From assembly GCA_956465555.1 (NCBI GenBank), contig OY101120.1, positions 1,360,001-1,410,000 on the forward strand: a stretch of 50,000 bases of DNA, in the 5' to 3' direction. Origin of the DNA: Nitzschia sp. pyKryTriq1 (lineage: Eukaryota > Bacillariophyta > Bacillariophyceae > Bacillariales > Bacillariaceae). A model generated the notes under the pieces. It was not told the DNA's origin and ran no database searches. It worked only from the letters and a program-made list of their open reading frames with translations. Both the position numbers and the translations under genes were made by a program. Each line of letters starts with the position of its first letter. The stretch's first letter is position 1. Below are positions 39,094-50,000 of the stretch, one piece after another.

Positions 39094-41276
39094 TCAAGAA
39101 AAGCCGTGGCAATCGTCTGCTCTGTCAAATACTTTGTGTCTGCGATTTTCTTGCCATTTTTCGTACATGCTCCAAAATTCAGGATTGTTCGCTGGACCCC
39201 TGTAGAGACTATGATTCCCCTTCTGCATCATCCTCCACTTACGGTCCAATTCCAAGACGTCCAGGCCTGTAGTTTCTGGAACAGCCCAAAAAGTCACAAG
39301 CGCAGCAAGAAAGCAGGCATAACCGCAAACGACGAAGAAATCGAGGTCATTTTTCAAGTAGTTAAAAAAGATAGCAGCACAAAGTGCCCCGACCTTCCCA
39401 GATGCAGCACAGAGGCCATGACACACAGTTCTCATCTCGGTTGGAAAACATTCAGTCGGAACTAGGAAGGTTGTTGCATTCGGTCCGAGCTGACCAAAGA
39501 ATGTGGATCCTAAGTACAAAACCACCTGCCAGAAAATTGAGAGTTTTTCGAAAGAAAAGCCAGTAGCGACAAACATAAGCCCTGTCAAAAATAAACCGGC
39601 AGCTTGCAACCGACGACGTCCAATATTTGGATGATCAACCAAAAATGCTGCACCAAAGTATCCAAAGAGAGCCACTGTCGAATTCAAAGTGGCTGATAAC
39701 GCAAATTCAAACAACGTCGTTTCCTTCCCGGTCAAGGCCAACAAAAAGTTAGACTGGAAAAGCTTGTTTCCATAAAACGCAACATCCCATAAAAGCCAGG
39801 AGGCGCTTGCTCCAAACAAGCGCATCCCATAATGTCTCATCAGCAACAAAAAAACAGAGCCCTCCACACAATCATCTCTATAAGTGGTTGTACTGGGGTC
39901 GAGCTGTGATTCGTCGAAGGTGTCCACGGCAAATGACAAATTACCAAGTGAAGAATTCGGAGGTTGTACGCACGAACTTTTAGATGGATCGGAATCATGC
40001 GCATCTAGCTTAGCGCCGTCTCCTTTCTGATCAAAGATACCTTCCCGTCGTTGTTTGTCATCCGCCCATACGATGGATTCTTCCAAATATTTGAACCGAA
40101 TGATGAGAACAAGAAACAAGATTACAGCCCCAAACAGATACATAATCCGCCAGATTGCCATGAGCGCCTTGGGATTGTAATTGCCGGCTCCCATCTGCCC
40201 AGTCAGCAAGAGCAGCAATATCAAAGACGTCGAATTCAACCAGATCCCAACGCCTTGCATCGTGAACACAAGTTGGACTTGACGTCCACGAAGCCGGGGA
40301 ACTAGATTGACACTATGACCTACAAGCGATTCACTGCTTATAGATCCATTTTTTGCGTTGACTCTCTCGTGCTCCTCTGTAATTATTCTGTCTTCTAGCT
40401 GTCCTAACATCGCCTTTTCGGCGGCCGAAGATGCCGAGAGTGGATACTCACCACCAACACCAACTCCGAAGATGAAGAACAGAACACTCATTGCTCTGTA
40501 CAACCAAACTGGTGATGGTATTAATGTAGCCAAAAATAGCCCACTGGCTACACCAAAAGAGGCCGACGCATGAGAACACATAAGCAAGGTAGATAATCGA
40601 CGCAAGGTTCCCGCTGAATTACTATTTGTATCATCTTACCGGAACAGCTCATCAGAGAAGCTGTAAGAATTGATCCCTGCCTTCGGCCAATGTTGTTCGC
40701 CAAGTATCCAATCACGACCATGCCAAAGATAACTCCAAGGACAACACTATACGTGAGTGAATTCAATAGCCGAGGACTGCACGTTGCGTACTCAAAACAT
40801 TCGGGAAAGAGGCTGCGACCGTGGGAACAAACGCGGTTAGATCGTCATCGGGCTTTGTGTCATCTCTGCGAAAGGATCACTCACCTGGCCCAGATTGGCT
40901 TTAGCGTTCCCGTTGAAAATAGAAGGTACGATTCTCTGAAAAAAGGCGGACGCACACAAGCATACATGAGGAGGACAGAGAATCTATGCGAACTTTCCTC
41001 AGGATTCTTATTTGTATCGCCTTACCCGAACAACCCCATTCCAGGCCAAGCGCTTTCACGAAACCATCGCATCGACCAGGATTGCAGCGTGTCGAACGTC
41101 GGGGCACGCAAACCGGGGAGTAGGTACCAAAATTCGTCATCGTTGAACGTTCCGTCTCGACGAAGTACCTTCGGTGGAATGGGTCTATCATAGGATAGGT
41201 TTGAGGAGTCCTCCCTATGCATCGCATAGCGATATTGCTGGGCCATCTGGGAATAATCGTCAATTTTCGTTTCCAT
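39094..41276 (-). CDS. MFS transporter, phosphate:H+ symporter-like
   Basis: Four exons: 41276-41026, 40935-40885, 40812-40640 and 40547-39094, joining in frame to 642 aa. It is a 12-helix major facilitator of the Pho84/Pht1 type, placing it at the plasma membrane or an organelle membrane. Family blocks: GMGLFGESYLLFSTGTLKP at TM1; MVVIGYLANNIGRRQG (the MFS G...D/N..GRR loop); VLFFIFGVGVGGEYPLSASS (signature GIGIGGDYPLSA); LLWDVAFYGNKLFQS; and TTFLVPTECFPTEMRTVCHG (the Pht1 'F.PAE.FP...R...HG' block). A hydrophilic central loop (about 310-380) is present. Substrate is inferred from the signature. Introns 1 and 3 share sequence (see findings). A second related gene copy is not in the window. 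Confidence 0.85.
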
Positions 41277-42133
41277 GGTGTCCTATGTATCTTGAATGAC
41301 CCTATAGTTCACGTGGTAAATAGCAGAGTATGCGAGGGTTACGACTTGGGTACTTTGAGGTGCTTCATGCTACTGTAGCTTTTGTTGTGAAATACAAATA
41401 CTGTACGAAATCTTCAGCAAAAAGCACAACAAATGTTCATAAAAATCGAATTGAAATTCGGGTGTGCGGGTAACGGTCAACGGTTATTACAAGTACGCCT
41501 GGTCCGGGCGCGGCGGCTTCCTCCATTGCTGTACAAGTACAGTACCAGTACTCGTACTGTTCCGCTAACTGGTACAAGTACTTGTACTGTGCCCGGTACT
41601 TGTACCGTACTGTCACTTCGAAATCGTACCTTACTCGTACAGTACTCGTATTACTTGTTAGACTACTCTCTCTTCTCTCTACTAGTATAGAGTAGACTAG
41701 AGAGAGAGAGAGAGAGAGAGAGGAGTCGTCGGCATGTACTTATACGCTCTCTACTACTAGAAAGAGTACCGGTACGAGTAGAGTACTCGTATGATGATCC
41801 CGGCTCAGCAGACTACAAAGTACCAAATACTGTACTGAACGGGTCTGGTTCAGGGGCCCGCAAAGAGCGGGGTGGGAGATGTTTGCTGGCAAACCAGAAA
41901 AGTCTACGAAGTTCGAGATGAGGGCGCGTTTTCGTCTAAAACTGCGGTGGCAAATATTCGTTCCCCCTAAAGCAACAAGTACTTGTCTAGTACCGATAGG
42001 TTGCAGTACAACCATCGTCATAGAATCATCACTACCACTAGTACTGTACATACATACTGTACACAAAATAATGAGGCCCCGAACCAAGAAGTACTCGCAC
42101 TCTTGCGTTCCTGCGACGCATCCGAGGCAGGGC
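41277..42133. repeat. Spacer with GTAC cluster and AG microsatellite
   Basis: No gene. It holds GTAC-rich sequence at about 41530-41655 (CTGTACAAGTACAGTACC, repeated ACTTGTAC words), an (AG)12 microsatellite at 41699-41722 and further GTAC words near 41766-41795. It must contain the transporter promoter and the SMC3 3' flank. Confidence 0.7.
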
Positions 42134-45100
42134 CTACGCAGCAAGTTCCGCGGTGCCCGCCGACATATTGGCGCCTTCTTCGCTCGTGGCAGGAAGAGAC
42201 GTGCGAGCAGTGGTGTCCTCTTCGATAGCTTCCGCGGACTTTCGCTTACGGGATTCACGCATAGAACCCTTGGACTTGACAGTAGTGATCTCACCGACAG
42301 CCTCCTCCTCGCTCATCAAATTGGCGATGAACTTGAGAGCGTCGTTCTTGCTCATGTGGTGGATGCTGCTAACCTTGTTTTGGTGGCTAATTCCATAGCA
42401 ATTTTTCGCAATAGCCACCAATTCTGGTCGGAATGTACTTGTGATGAACTGTGTTGGATTGTCCACGTTGTTTGCTTGCCTTTGGATAAGATTCGCAACA
42501 GCCTGGCGATATGTCGAATCCAGAGCTTGATCCAGTTCGTCAAAAATGTAGAACGGCGCGGGGTCGCAGCGTTGGATTGCAAAGATCAACGCCAATGCAA
42601 CCAATGCCTTCTGGCCTCCGCTCAGCTGGCTCATCAAGAAATTCTCTCCTACTTTCGAAAAGCGGACCTTGATGCCAATGCCGCGATACAAACTGACGTC
42701 CGGATTTTCTGGATTGAGCTTCTTAGATTTCTTCGATGGACTTTCACCATCGCTTTCCATCTCGTCATCTGTTTCCTCGTCCTCGTTACCCTCATCCAAG
42801 GTCGTTCGCATGATTAGCTCACCACCTCCAAGAGGAACCAGCTCCTTGAAAACCTCGGCAAAGTGTTTGCTCACGCCGCGGAATGTGCGGTTGATAGCTT
42901 CATCCTTCTTTCGATCCAAGCTTTCTACAAGTTCTTTGACCTTCTCGGCCCCCTTGTCCAATTCCTCCTTGCGTTTGATGAGTGATTCTCTCTGCTCGCT
43001 GAAGTTGACATACTGATCGAACGCTTTCTTGTTGACGTGAGAGTACTTTTTGAGTTTCTTATTCACGCGCTCCAGCTCCTTTTCGAGCTCCGTAATGGAC
43101 TTGTTCTGGTAGTTTCGGAGCTCGGACGGTGGAGGCAGAGAGCCAAGCTCTTGAATCTTGCGCATATAGCTGTCACGCTTGGCAATATTCATTGATTTCT
43201 GAACGGCAAAGAGCGTGGAACGGGTTAGTTCTGGTGTGCTCTAACGGCAACTCCAATCCACCATGATGTGCATACTCACCTTGCTCATAAGCTTTTCCGA
43301 GCGTTCCGATGCTTCGTCCAAAAGCTTAGAGTTCTTGAGATCCTGCCCCTTCAATTTGTCGAGGTCGTGCTTCGCCGCACGAAGTTCGCCCTTGATTTGT
43401 TCTTCGACCTTGCGGCATTCTTCCAGACGCTGATCCACCGCGGCGACGTCCTGTGTCGCCTGAACAAGATGCTGTCTGCGATCCTCCAATTCCCGTTTTC
43501 TCTGATCTTGCAACATTTTCGAGGATGTGGCAACAAGTCCACTATCATCATCGCGGTAGACCTGGGTGAGCTCCTGGCGGCGCTTGAGGAGATTGTCCTC
43601 CAAAAGAGAGTCGACACGTTGACGTTTACCCCTGAGATCCTCGACCAATTCGGATTGTTCGGAGATGCTTTGCTCGAGAGTCTTCACATCTTCCTTGAGC
43701 TGATTCAAAAGACTACGGTCTTCGTCCGACAAAGCAGACAACAGTTCAGTTCCAATCTCGTCCTGAAGACGACCAATGTCCCCCGATATGGAAGCGATTT
43801 CTCGTTCGACGGGAGGCACGACTTGGCCTTCGATACGCTCTGCCTGCCTCTTGCTGGCCGCTAGTTGTGCCTCACGCTCGGTTACTTCAGTTTCGATGGT
43901 TCGAACCATTCGCGATAGCTGAGATTGCTTGCTTTGGAGACGAGTGACTTCCTGGGCAACGTTGGTGACGTCCTGCTCGGCTTGTTTTGCTTTGGCATCG
44001 GCCTGGCGGAATTCCTGGTCCAGTTGGCGAAAGCTTTGCTCGGCTTCCTTTTTTACAGCATGGGCACGAAGGCGACTTTTTTGAAGGTCGACGTAACCAC
44101 CGGTCAAAGCACCCTTTCGGGAGCAAAGATCGCCATCGAGGGTGATGCAATCCATTTGAGCTTTCTCGGCCCATGCCGACGCGATTTCCGCATTCCGTGC
44201 CAGAAGCTTCCGATGGAAGACATGTTGCATCGCCTTGACGACTTTGGGGTCGTAATTAATGCAAGTATCCAACAATGGGGTCACATCATTAGATTGCGGG
44301 TAACGTGAATTCGGATCGACGCGGATTTGATTGAGCGGCATAAAGGTCACACGTCCGAGACGCTCTCGTTCCAAGCGAGTCATGAGACGAGCTGCCGTCG
44401 CGTCTGTATCCACGATCACGTGAAAGAGCGCATTTTGAGTTGCGGCCTCTACGGCTGTTTGGAACTTGGGATCCTTGAGTTCCAAGTTGTCCATGACCAT
44501 ACCAAAGTATTGCTCCCCGTGAATAAGACCCTCTTCTTCTACAATTCTGGGAAGTGCTCGGATTCCCATGGCTGTTGCACGAGGCATACTTTTGCGAAAG
44601 ACTCCAACGGCCTGTTGGTAAGTCTCCCTGGCTTCCTTAGCCCTGTCCTGGAGGCTCTCGGCATCCCGCCAGCTATCTTTACGAACGTCAATCATGGCAA
44701 AATGATTCTTGGTCTTGTCGTCCAAGGTTTTGTGGAGGCCCTGCAGCGATTCCGTCTTGCGCACAAGCTCTTCCTTCTTGGAAGTAATCTCCTGCTCGTA
44801 CTCCTTGGTGCTTCTACGCAAATTTCCGAGAGTTTCTTGCTGTGCAGAAAGATATTCCTGCTTCTCGTTTTGAAGGTTTTGCAAGTCCTTTATTTGTTTC
44901 CGCAGCGCACGATCGCGATCTTCTTTGGAAGCATACTCTTTGCCTCTCCCTTGTTTGGCGTAAATGGCGTCCGCCTGACGAGACGCTTGGTCCTTTTCCC
45001 GGAGCAACTTTTGAAGTTCCGTCTGGCCGTCCTTCAAAGCACCGTCCTTTTCCTCCAGCTCCGCCTGGGCCGATTGAATCTTCGTCTCGAGCTCTTTGAG

Positions 45101-46190
45101 TTCGGTCTGCGTCCGAACTAAAGTCTCTTCTCCTAGCTGGACTTGCTCTTGGAGTTCTTGGCACTGCAAGTCAAGTTTGGTTTTCAACGTGACAGTTCTG
45201 GTCTTGTCCTCTTCCAGATTCTGTAACTGTACTCTGTTCCTTTTGAGGGCTTGACTCTTGATCTTGAGCTGAGCTTCAGCATTTTGAATCTGATCGTGAG
45301 TCTGCTTGGTCGCTTCATAAAGTTCGGCCGTAGAGTGGAGGTGGTCGGAGCGCTCGTGCTCCAAATGATCCAAGACATGTCTGGCCTTGCGCAATTCCTT
45401 GTCATACAGTGTGTACTCCACGGCTTTGCGGGTCCGGTCGCAGTTCTGGTAGACGGTCAATTCTTCCTTTTCGCCCTTGAGCTCGTTGAGGCGCTGATCG
45501 ATGTCTTCCAGGATCGAGTTGATCTTTTCAATGGATTGCGCGTTCTCTGTCATCTTTACAAGAGACTCGGCCTTTTTGTCTTCGTACAAAGTGGTGCCAG
45601 CCACTTCTTGGAGCAAGGCAAGACGCTGGGCATCTGTCATCAAACAGAGTGTTTGGATCTTTCCTTGCTGAACCATGAAGTAGGGATTCGACTTGGAGAA
45701 TCCAGCTCCTTCCAGTAAGCTCTGTACTTCTTGCTTTGTCGCTCGCTTTCGCTGGAGAAAGAATTCGTCCTTCTTGGCTCCCACCGTTCGGCGGAGAACT
45801 ACTTCGTCCGAGTTTTCGAGGGAGAAACGGTTATCAGAATTGTCAAAGACGACTTCCACAAATGCATTGACTGCGGCGCTGCCGCTTCCTTCGTGAAGCA
45901 ACGCTTGGCGCTCTTCCTGCGTGCCAGAATTCGAGACAATGCAATGCAAGCAACTACGGAGTGAGAGAACGTCTTTTTATTCCTGCTGCGCAAACTCCAC
46001 CCGCAATACTTACGGATCGCAAGGTGGCAAACCGCGGGGCCAACAAGACAAATTGGATCGCGTCGAACAAGTTCGACTTTCCACTGCCATTGCGTCCCAC
46101 GACGCAATTTGTCGTCGCTGCAAAGGGATGAATCTCTGGCTGCTGCCGAAAAGACCGAAAATTCGAAATAGTAATTTGTTTGATGTGCAT
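42134..46190 (-). CDS. SMC3: Cohesin subunit SMC3
   Basis: Three exons: 46190-46014, 45916-43280 and 43198-42134 (introns 97 and 81 nt, phase 0), giving 1292 aa. SMC3 is the ABC-type ATPase of cohesin, which holds sister chromatids together. Walker A is GRNGSGKS (residues 32-39). The head has SEERQALLHEGSGSAAV and RRTVGAKKDEFFL, where Lys107 and Lys108 match the two acetylated lysines of human SMC3. Two long coiled coils flank a hinge (AMGIRALPRIVEEEGLIHGE, LDGDLCSRKGALTGGYVD). The C-terminal head has the signature LSGGQKALVALALIFAIQRC and Walker B FYIFDELDQALD, then FITSTFRPELVAIA. About 70 extra C-terminal residues, Ala/Ser/Glu-rich, exceed the human length (1217). The assignment to SMC3 rather than another SMC rests on the LLHEG, GAKKD and ELDQALD details. 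Confidence 0.95.
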
Positions 46191-47644
46191 CGTGAGATGA
46201 GGATTGGTATGGAAGATTAGAAGGATTGCGAGAATTATACCTGGTACCTCGAAGTCAAGTTGGAGCAAGCCAAACAATGATGATCATCATTGATCATTAT
46301 TGCAATGCTTCCCCACGTTATTTACACGCTACGAGTATGTACTGGTACAGTGCGGTGCTGTAGGGACGGTACTAGTACCAGTAGACCGGGTACTTGTACC
46401 ATACAAGTACCGTACCGTCTACCCTACCGTACGTTCGGTACGGTTCAAGTACAGTACCGGTAACAGGTACCATACTGCAGCGCACTGCACTGTCGGTAGC
46501 AAGCAGTACCGACCGGGTACCGAATTATTATTCCTCGCGCGCCAGAATTTTCTGGAAGCCCTTGCTTGGGGGCTACAGAGTACCAGTACCTGGTACTGTA
46601 CCGTACTTGTACTGTACTTCGAACGAAATTGTTCTGTACGAACACCGTCAAGCGATTAAGTGTGAGCGGGGATTTTACGCGATAATAATTTCAGCCGTAA
46701 GCGCTGGTACTAAATGTACTGAGCGACTCCCTTGGGCCATATTTTGATGGCGGCATCTTTCGCCCCGCTTCCGACAATGATGTTCCGTCGTCATTGCTCT
46801 CATTCTTGAGATTCTCCACTTCTAACTTCTACTGGTACAAAATATGAAGCCTGGTATCATTGTCGATCCTCTAGACGCCGTTACTACTAAAGCTACAAGA
46901 GATAGTGAGAATAATGCATCAGGTAACGGGTAGCGGTTCATCATTCCAGGGTGCGTAGTGCCCTATGCACAAGGTAGTCCACAAGAATGATTGAAAGTGA
47001 AAATTATGAGCTAGAAATGAATTGCTGGTGGTTGATTTTGGAATAAAAATGAAAAAGTGAGGTGGGGCTGGTGGTTTAGGTGCCTGAGGTGGGTGGAGTG
47101 TCGGGATGAAAGGTGGCATAGGGCAGCATCGACGTATATTCGAATGATCACGTCACTGACCGCACGAATGGGACATTGGGACGGACTGCAGGACACAGAC
47201 AGGACACAGGACATGCCGCTTCCATGGCCTGGCCGCCGCCTGCCTAGTCTACGTCTCTACTCTACCGGTACCTGGTACCAGGTACCGTAGAGTCTACCGG
47301 TACAGTACAGGTACAAGTACTACCGAGCACCCGTAGCGCCACACAGCGTAGCGGTACGATTAGGCCGCGACAAACAGAAAGAACGCGGCTCCACCAACCA
47401 TAAAACAAACACAATAATAGTATCGGCGGATATTCAATCATCGGATCGGCATCCCTACAAGTACCGGTAGACGGTAGACTACAGTATCATTTTAAGTTGG
47501 TTTCCATTGATCACCACTACAGTACCGGTACCGGTACACTTCTCCGTACTCGTATCATCGTTTTGACCACGCGTCTGTTTAATTGCTCAGTCGATCACAG
47601 CTGTATTTACATCCCGCGTCCCCGGTCCATTCATTTTCTGCATC
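46191..47644. repeat. SMC3/PRP19 divergent spacer with GTAC repeats
   Basis: No gene supported in about 1.45 kb. GTAC clusters occupy about 46330-46620 and 47260-47330, with another at 47455-47545. Words such as CTACCGGTACCTGGTACCAG recur on both strands. Promoters of both genes must lie at the edges. Confidence 0.7.
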
Positions 47645-49269
47645 ATGTCCTTCACGTGCGAACTATCAGGCGAGCCCATCGCCACCACCAAGGAAACCAT
47701 TGTTACGACTCCTTCGGGTCACATTTGCATCAAGCGATTGCTCCTTCAGAAGTTAACCGAAAATGGGGGCATGGATCCCTTTGAAACCATCAAAGAACGC
47801 CCTCTTTCGGAAGACCAACTCGTAGAGCTCCACACCAAACTAGAACCTCCCCCGCGTCCTCAAGCCACCTCCCTGCCCAATCTTTTGCAAATGATTCAAA
47901 CGGAATACGATGCACTCGTGTTGGAATTGTTCGATACTCGCAAGGCGCTGGAAGAGACGCGTCGAGAGTTGAGTCAAGCCTTGTATCAAAACGACGCGGC
48001 GGTCCGTGTGGTGGCGCGCCTTTCGATGGAACGAGATGCGGCGCGGCAAGAATTGGAACGATGGAATGCCAGTGTGGGTGCGGCTCCCACTGCTGCTGCT
48101 ACCACCAAAGCGACTGCGCCTGAACAGGAAGAAGCACAGGAGCCCCATTCTAAACGACGAAAGGTGGAACGACCCTCTGGACCGCTTTCCAATGATTTGC
48201 CAGAGGAAGATTTAACGGCCATGGTTGATACCTGGCAACGACTCCACCCCCAACGCAAACCCATGCTCAAGGCCGCTGCTGCCAAGGCACCCACACCAGA
48301 GATTCTGGCAAGTTACACCAAAAACAATACCAAGAACTGGCATAAATCGACCTGTCGAAGTGTAATTTGCATGGCCGGCAATGGGAATCTTTTAGTTACT
48401 GCTGGAAAGGAAAAGCAAGTGGTAGTCTACTCGGCGGAAGAGGAAGTTGTCAAACATACGTTCAACGTTGGAAGTGTACCAATTGGTGTGGATATATATG
48501 AGTCCGTAGTGGTTGTAGCTGCTGCGAAGGGACAAATCCTGGTCTATTCAGCAGACGATGGATCAACGCTCGGGGAACTACAGGTCGATGGCGGAGAGGT
48601 CGTAGACGTCAAAGTACACCCCACCACCAAACATATTTGTGTCGCCACGTCGGATGGACGTGTTTTATTGTGTTTGCTGGAAGAAGGAAAGCTCTTGATT
48701 GTGGCAGAATTCAAAGGTGAAACGTCAGTGGAATATTCATGCGGTGCTGTGCATCCAGATGGTCTGTTATATGCCGCTGGAACGAACACTGGCGAAGTTC
48801 ACATGTGGGACTTCAAGAACAAAGCCTTGGCGAGTACAATGAAGGTGAGTGTCCTTCTGTTGCTTGTTCTCTTGTGGTTTGACTCGTAACTCACTGACAA
48901 AACTGTTTGTTGCAGGACGGGGACGATGCTGTCACAACCATTGCGTTTTCAGACAATGGGTATCATTTGGCCACGGGACATCAATCGGCGGCAGTTCGAT
49001 TCTGGGATCTGAGAAAACAAAAGACCATTGCTACTTTGAACGGAGATGGATCGTTGTTGCAATCGATTACGACCATAGCATATGACGACAGCGGGAAATA
49101 TGCAGCCTTTGGAGGCAAAGAGGGATTCGTTATCACCACCGTCAAGGAATGGGGCATCACAGCGAAAATGGCAGCCGACAAACCAATTTCGGGAATCGTA
49201 TGGACCAAGATGGGAATTGCTAGTTGCAGTGACAAGGAGCGAGTCATTTCTTTCTATGGTCCACCATAG
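47645..49269 (+). CDS. PRPF19: Pre-mRNA-processing factor 19 (PRP19)
   Basis: Two exons: 47645-48844 and 48916-49269 (71-nt intron), giving 517 aa (human 504). PRP19 is the U-box E3 ligase and scaffold of the Prp19/NTC complex in the spliceosome. The N-terminal U-box starts MSFTCELSGEPIATTKETIV with SGHICIKRLLLQKLTENGG. A coiled coil for tetramerisation follows (about 75-145, PNLLQMIQTEYDALVLELFD). A low-complexity linker ends with SKRRKVERP (nuclear-localisation-like). The C-terminal half is a seven-bladed WD40 propeller (HKSTCRSVICMAGNGNLLVT ... AVRFWDLRKQKTIATL). The intron falls inside the propeller and restores TIAFSDNGYHLATGHQSAAV after splicing. Confidence 0.95.
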
Positions 49270-49824
49270 GAGGAGCAACGCCCCCAGCCCTCAAGTTCAG
49301 CGCTCCGGAGTGGTTTCTCTGCTAGAAATATTTTGCGGTATCGTTTTATATTTTCATGCTATAGTACTAGTCTGCTTGATGTCTCTGCCACTAGACTACA
49401 CATGCGACACGAGTGGCTCCATCGCACTTCTAGCGACAACGTAGGGCCCCTACGGGTCTTATTTGACTGGAGAAAATTCTCGTAGGTTGAGAGAGCTGCC
49501 CACTCTACTCTCTTCTCTAGAAAAAGTAGGACGGAGTACGTGTACTGTGTACTGCAGCTAGGCATTTGGGTATTCCTCTCTCTCTCTCTCTCTACTCTAC
49601 ATAGAGTAGAGACAAAGTTAGAGCGGGGGGTTCCGGATACACATTTTTTTGAACGAGTTGGTTCAGTCAAAGCGCTACTCCTGCCGGTGGGTGATTGTTT
49701 CGCAAGGCGCGTGATTTTGTACGCAAGAGCAAAAGCTACTTGTGCGGTACGAGTATGTGCGTGTACAGGATGTAGATCATGGATCCTGCCTCGACTACAT
49801 GGTCGTGTGGTGGTAATATAATAG
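49270..49824. other. 3' flank of PRP19
   Basis: No gene clearly supported. A (CT)9 run lies at about 49576-49593, followed by CTACTCTACATAGAGTAGAG, a short perfect palindromic hairpin near 49592-49609. Other sequence is unremarkable. Confidence 0.4.
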
Positions 49825-50000
49825 AAGGAAAATGAAGCAACCGGAATACCAGTAGAGATATTTGGAGCCGATGATGTGTTATCACGCATTTTGAAAACAC
49901 GTAGTGAAGGCATTTTTACTGAGAAGGCTGTGGGTGTGCGTCGAGTATTCACGAGAGCACCCACGGTGGGAGCCAAAAAATGCAGTGCTGCGATCGATGC
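49825..50000 (+). CDS. Possible partial exon running off the right edge
   Basis: After an AG at 49823-49824 the plus strand is open to the edge, encoding KENEATGIPVEIFGADDVLS and RILKTRSEGIFTEKAVGVRR before the window ends. Composition and helix pattern look protein-like. Two stops (TAA, TAG) immediately precede it in frame and no ATG is in frame, so an upstream exon would be needed, and the acceptor's pyrimidine tract is poor. The minus strand is also open here to the edge (from 49359). No family recognised; could be noncoding. Confidence 0.3.

Noticed and set aside
41879-42817. 312-aa plus-strand frame
   Set aside because: Antisense to the SMC3 C-terminal head for most of its length; composition follows from the opposite strand.
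44327-45121. 264-aa plus-strand frame
   Set aside because: It lies wholly antisense to the SMC3 coiled coil and has no motif of its own; it mirrors the SMC3 reading frame.
46916-47214. Possible copia RNase H remnant on the minus strand (VIIRIYVDAA)
   Set aside because: Only a ten-residue resemblance; the following residues do not continue the family pattern and frames are broken.

Overview
The window is nuclear DNA from a photosynthetic stramenopile, most likely a diatom. Three things support this. Genes carry short GT-AG introns of about 65-206 nt. Two proteins begin with a signal peptide followed by a phenylalanine at the predicted cleavage site (VSAF and VVSF), the diatom plastid-import signature. 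The retroelement fragments have the gag and RNase H style I know from diatom Ty1/copia elements. Species cannot be named from sequence alone. All gene names rest on motif recognition by eye; no search was run.

Layout from left to right: a possible gene end (1-122); APC5 (-); a 271-bp MITE; VPS29 (+); a five-exon Ca2+-dependent protein kinase (-); a decayed copia gag (-); an LSM11-like Sm protein (+); a plastid-targeted lipocalin-like protein (-); farnesyltransferase beta subunit (+); a 1679-aa kinesin-like protein whose motor has lost its nucleotide-binding motifs (-); an integrase-like ORF fragment running into a 41-bp minisatellite; a three-module LRR surface protein (+); a gypsy integrase tail (-); an unknown membrane protein (+); SF3B4 (-); an unresolved coding-like patch; a methylthioribose-kinase-like protein (+); a SAP-domain tRNase Z (-); a compact copia-derived LTR element with apparently identical LTRs and a TSD (-); an unknown disordered protein (+); an MFS phosphate-type transporter (-); cohesin SMC3 (-); PRP19 (+); and a possible partial exon at the right edge.

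The genes are mostly housekeeping: cell cycle and chromosomes (APC5, SMC3), splicing and RNA processing (SF3B4, PRP19, tRNase Z, LSM11-like), trafficking (VPS29), prenylation (FNTB) and signalling (CDPK). There is no operon-like logic. Neighbours alternate between tail-to-tail pairs with small gaps (43-350 bp, up to about 650 bp) and head-to-head pairs with large gaps (0.8-2.5 kb). Nearly all mobile-element remains and the GTAC-rich palindromic repeats sit in the head-to-head gaps or other upstream regions.

The most notable items are the motor-dead kinesin, the small gag plus RNase H LTR element, two mutually similar introns in the transporter gene, the MITE, the LSM11-like protein and the genome-wide GTACCGGTAC-type repeats.
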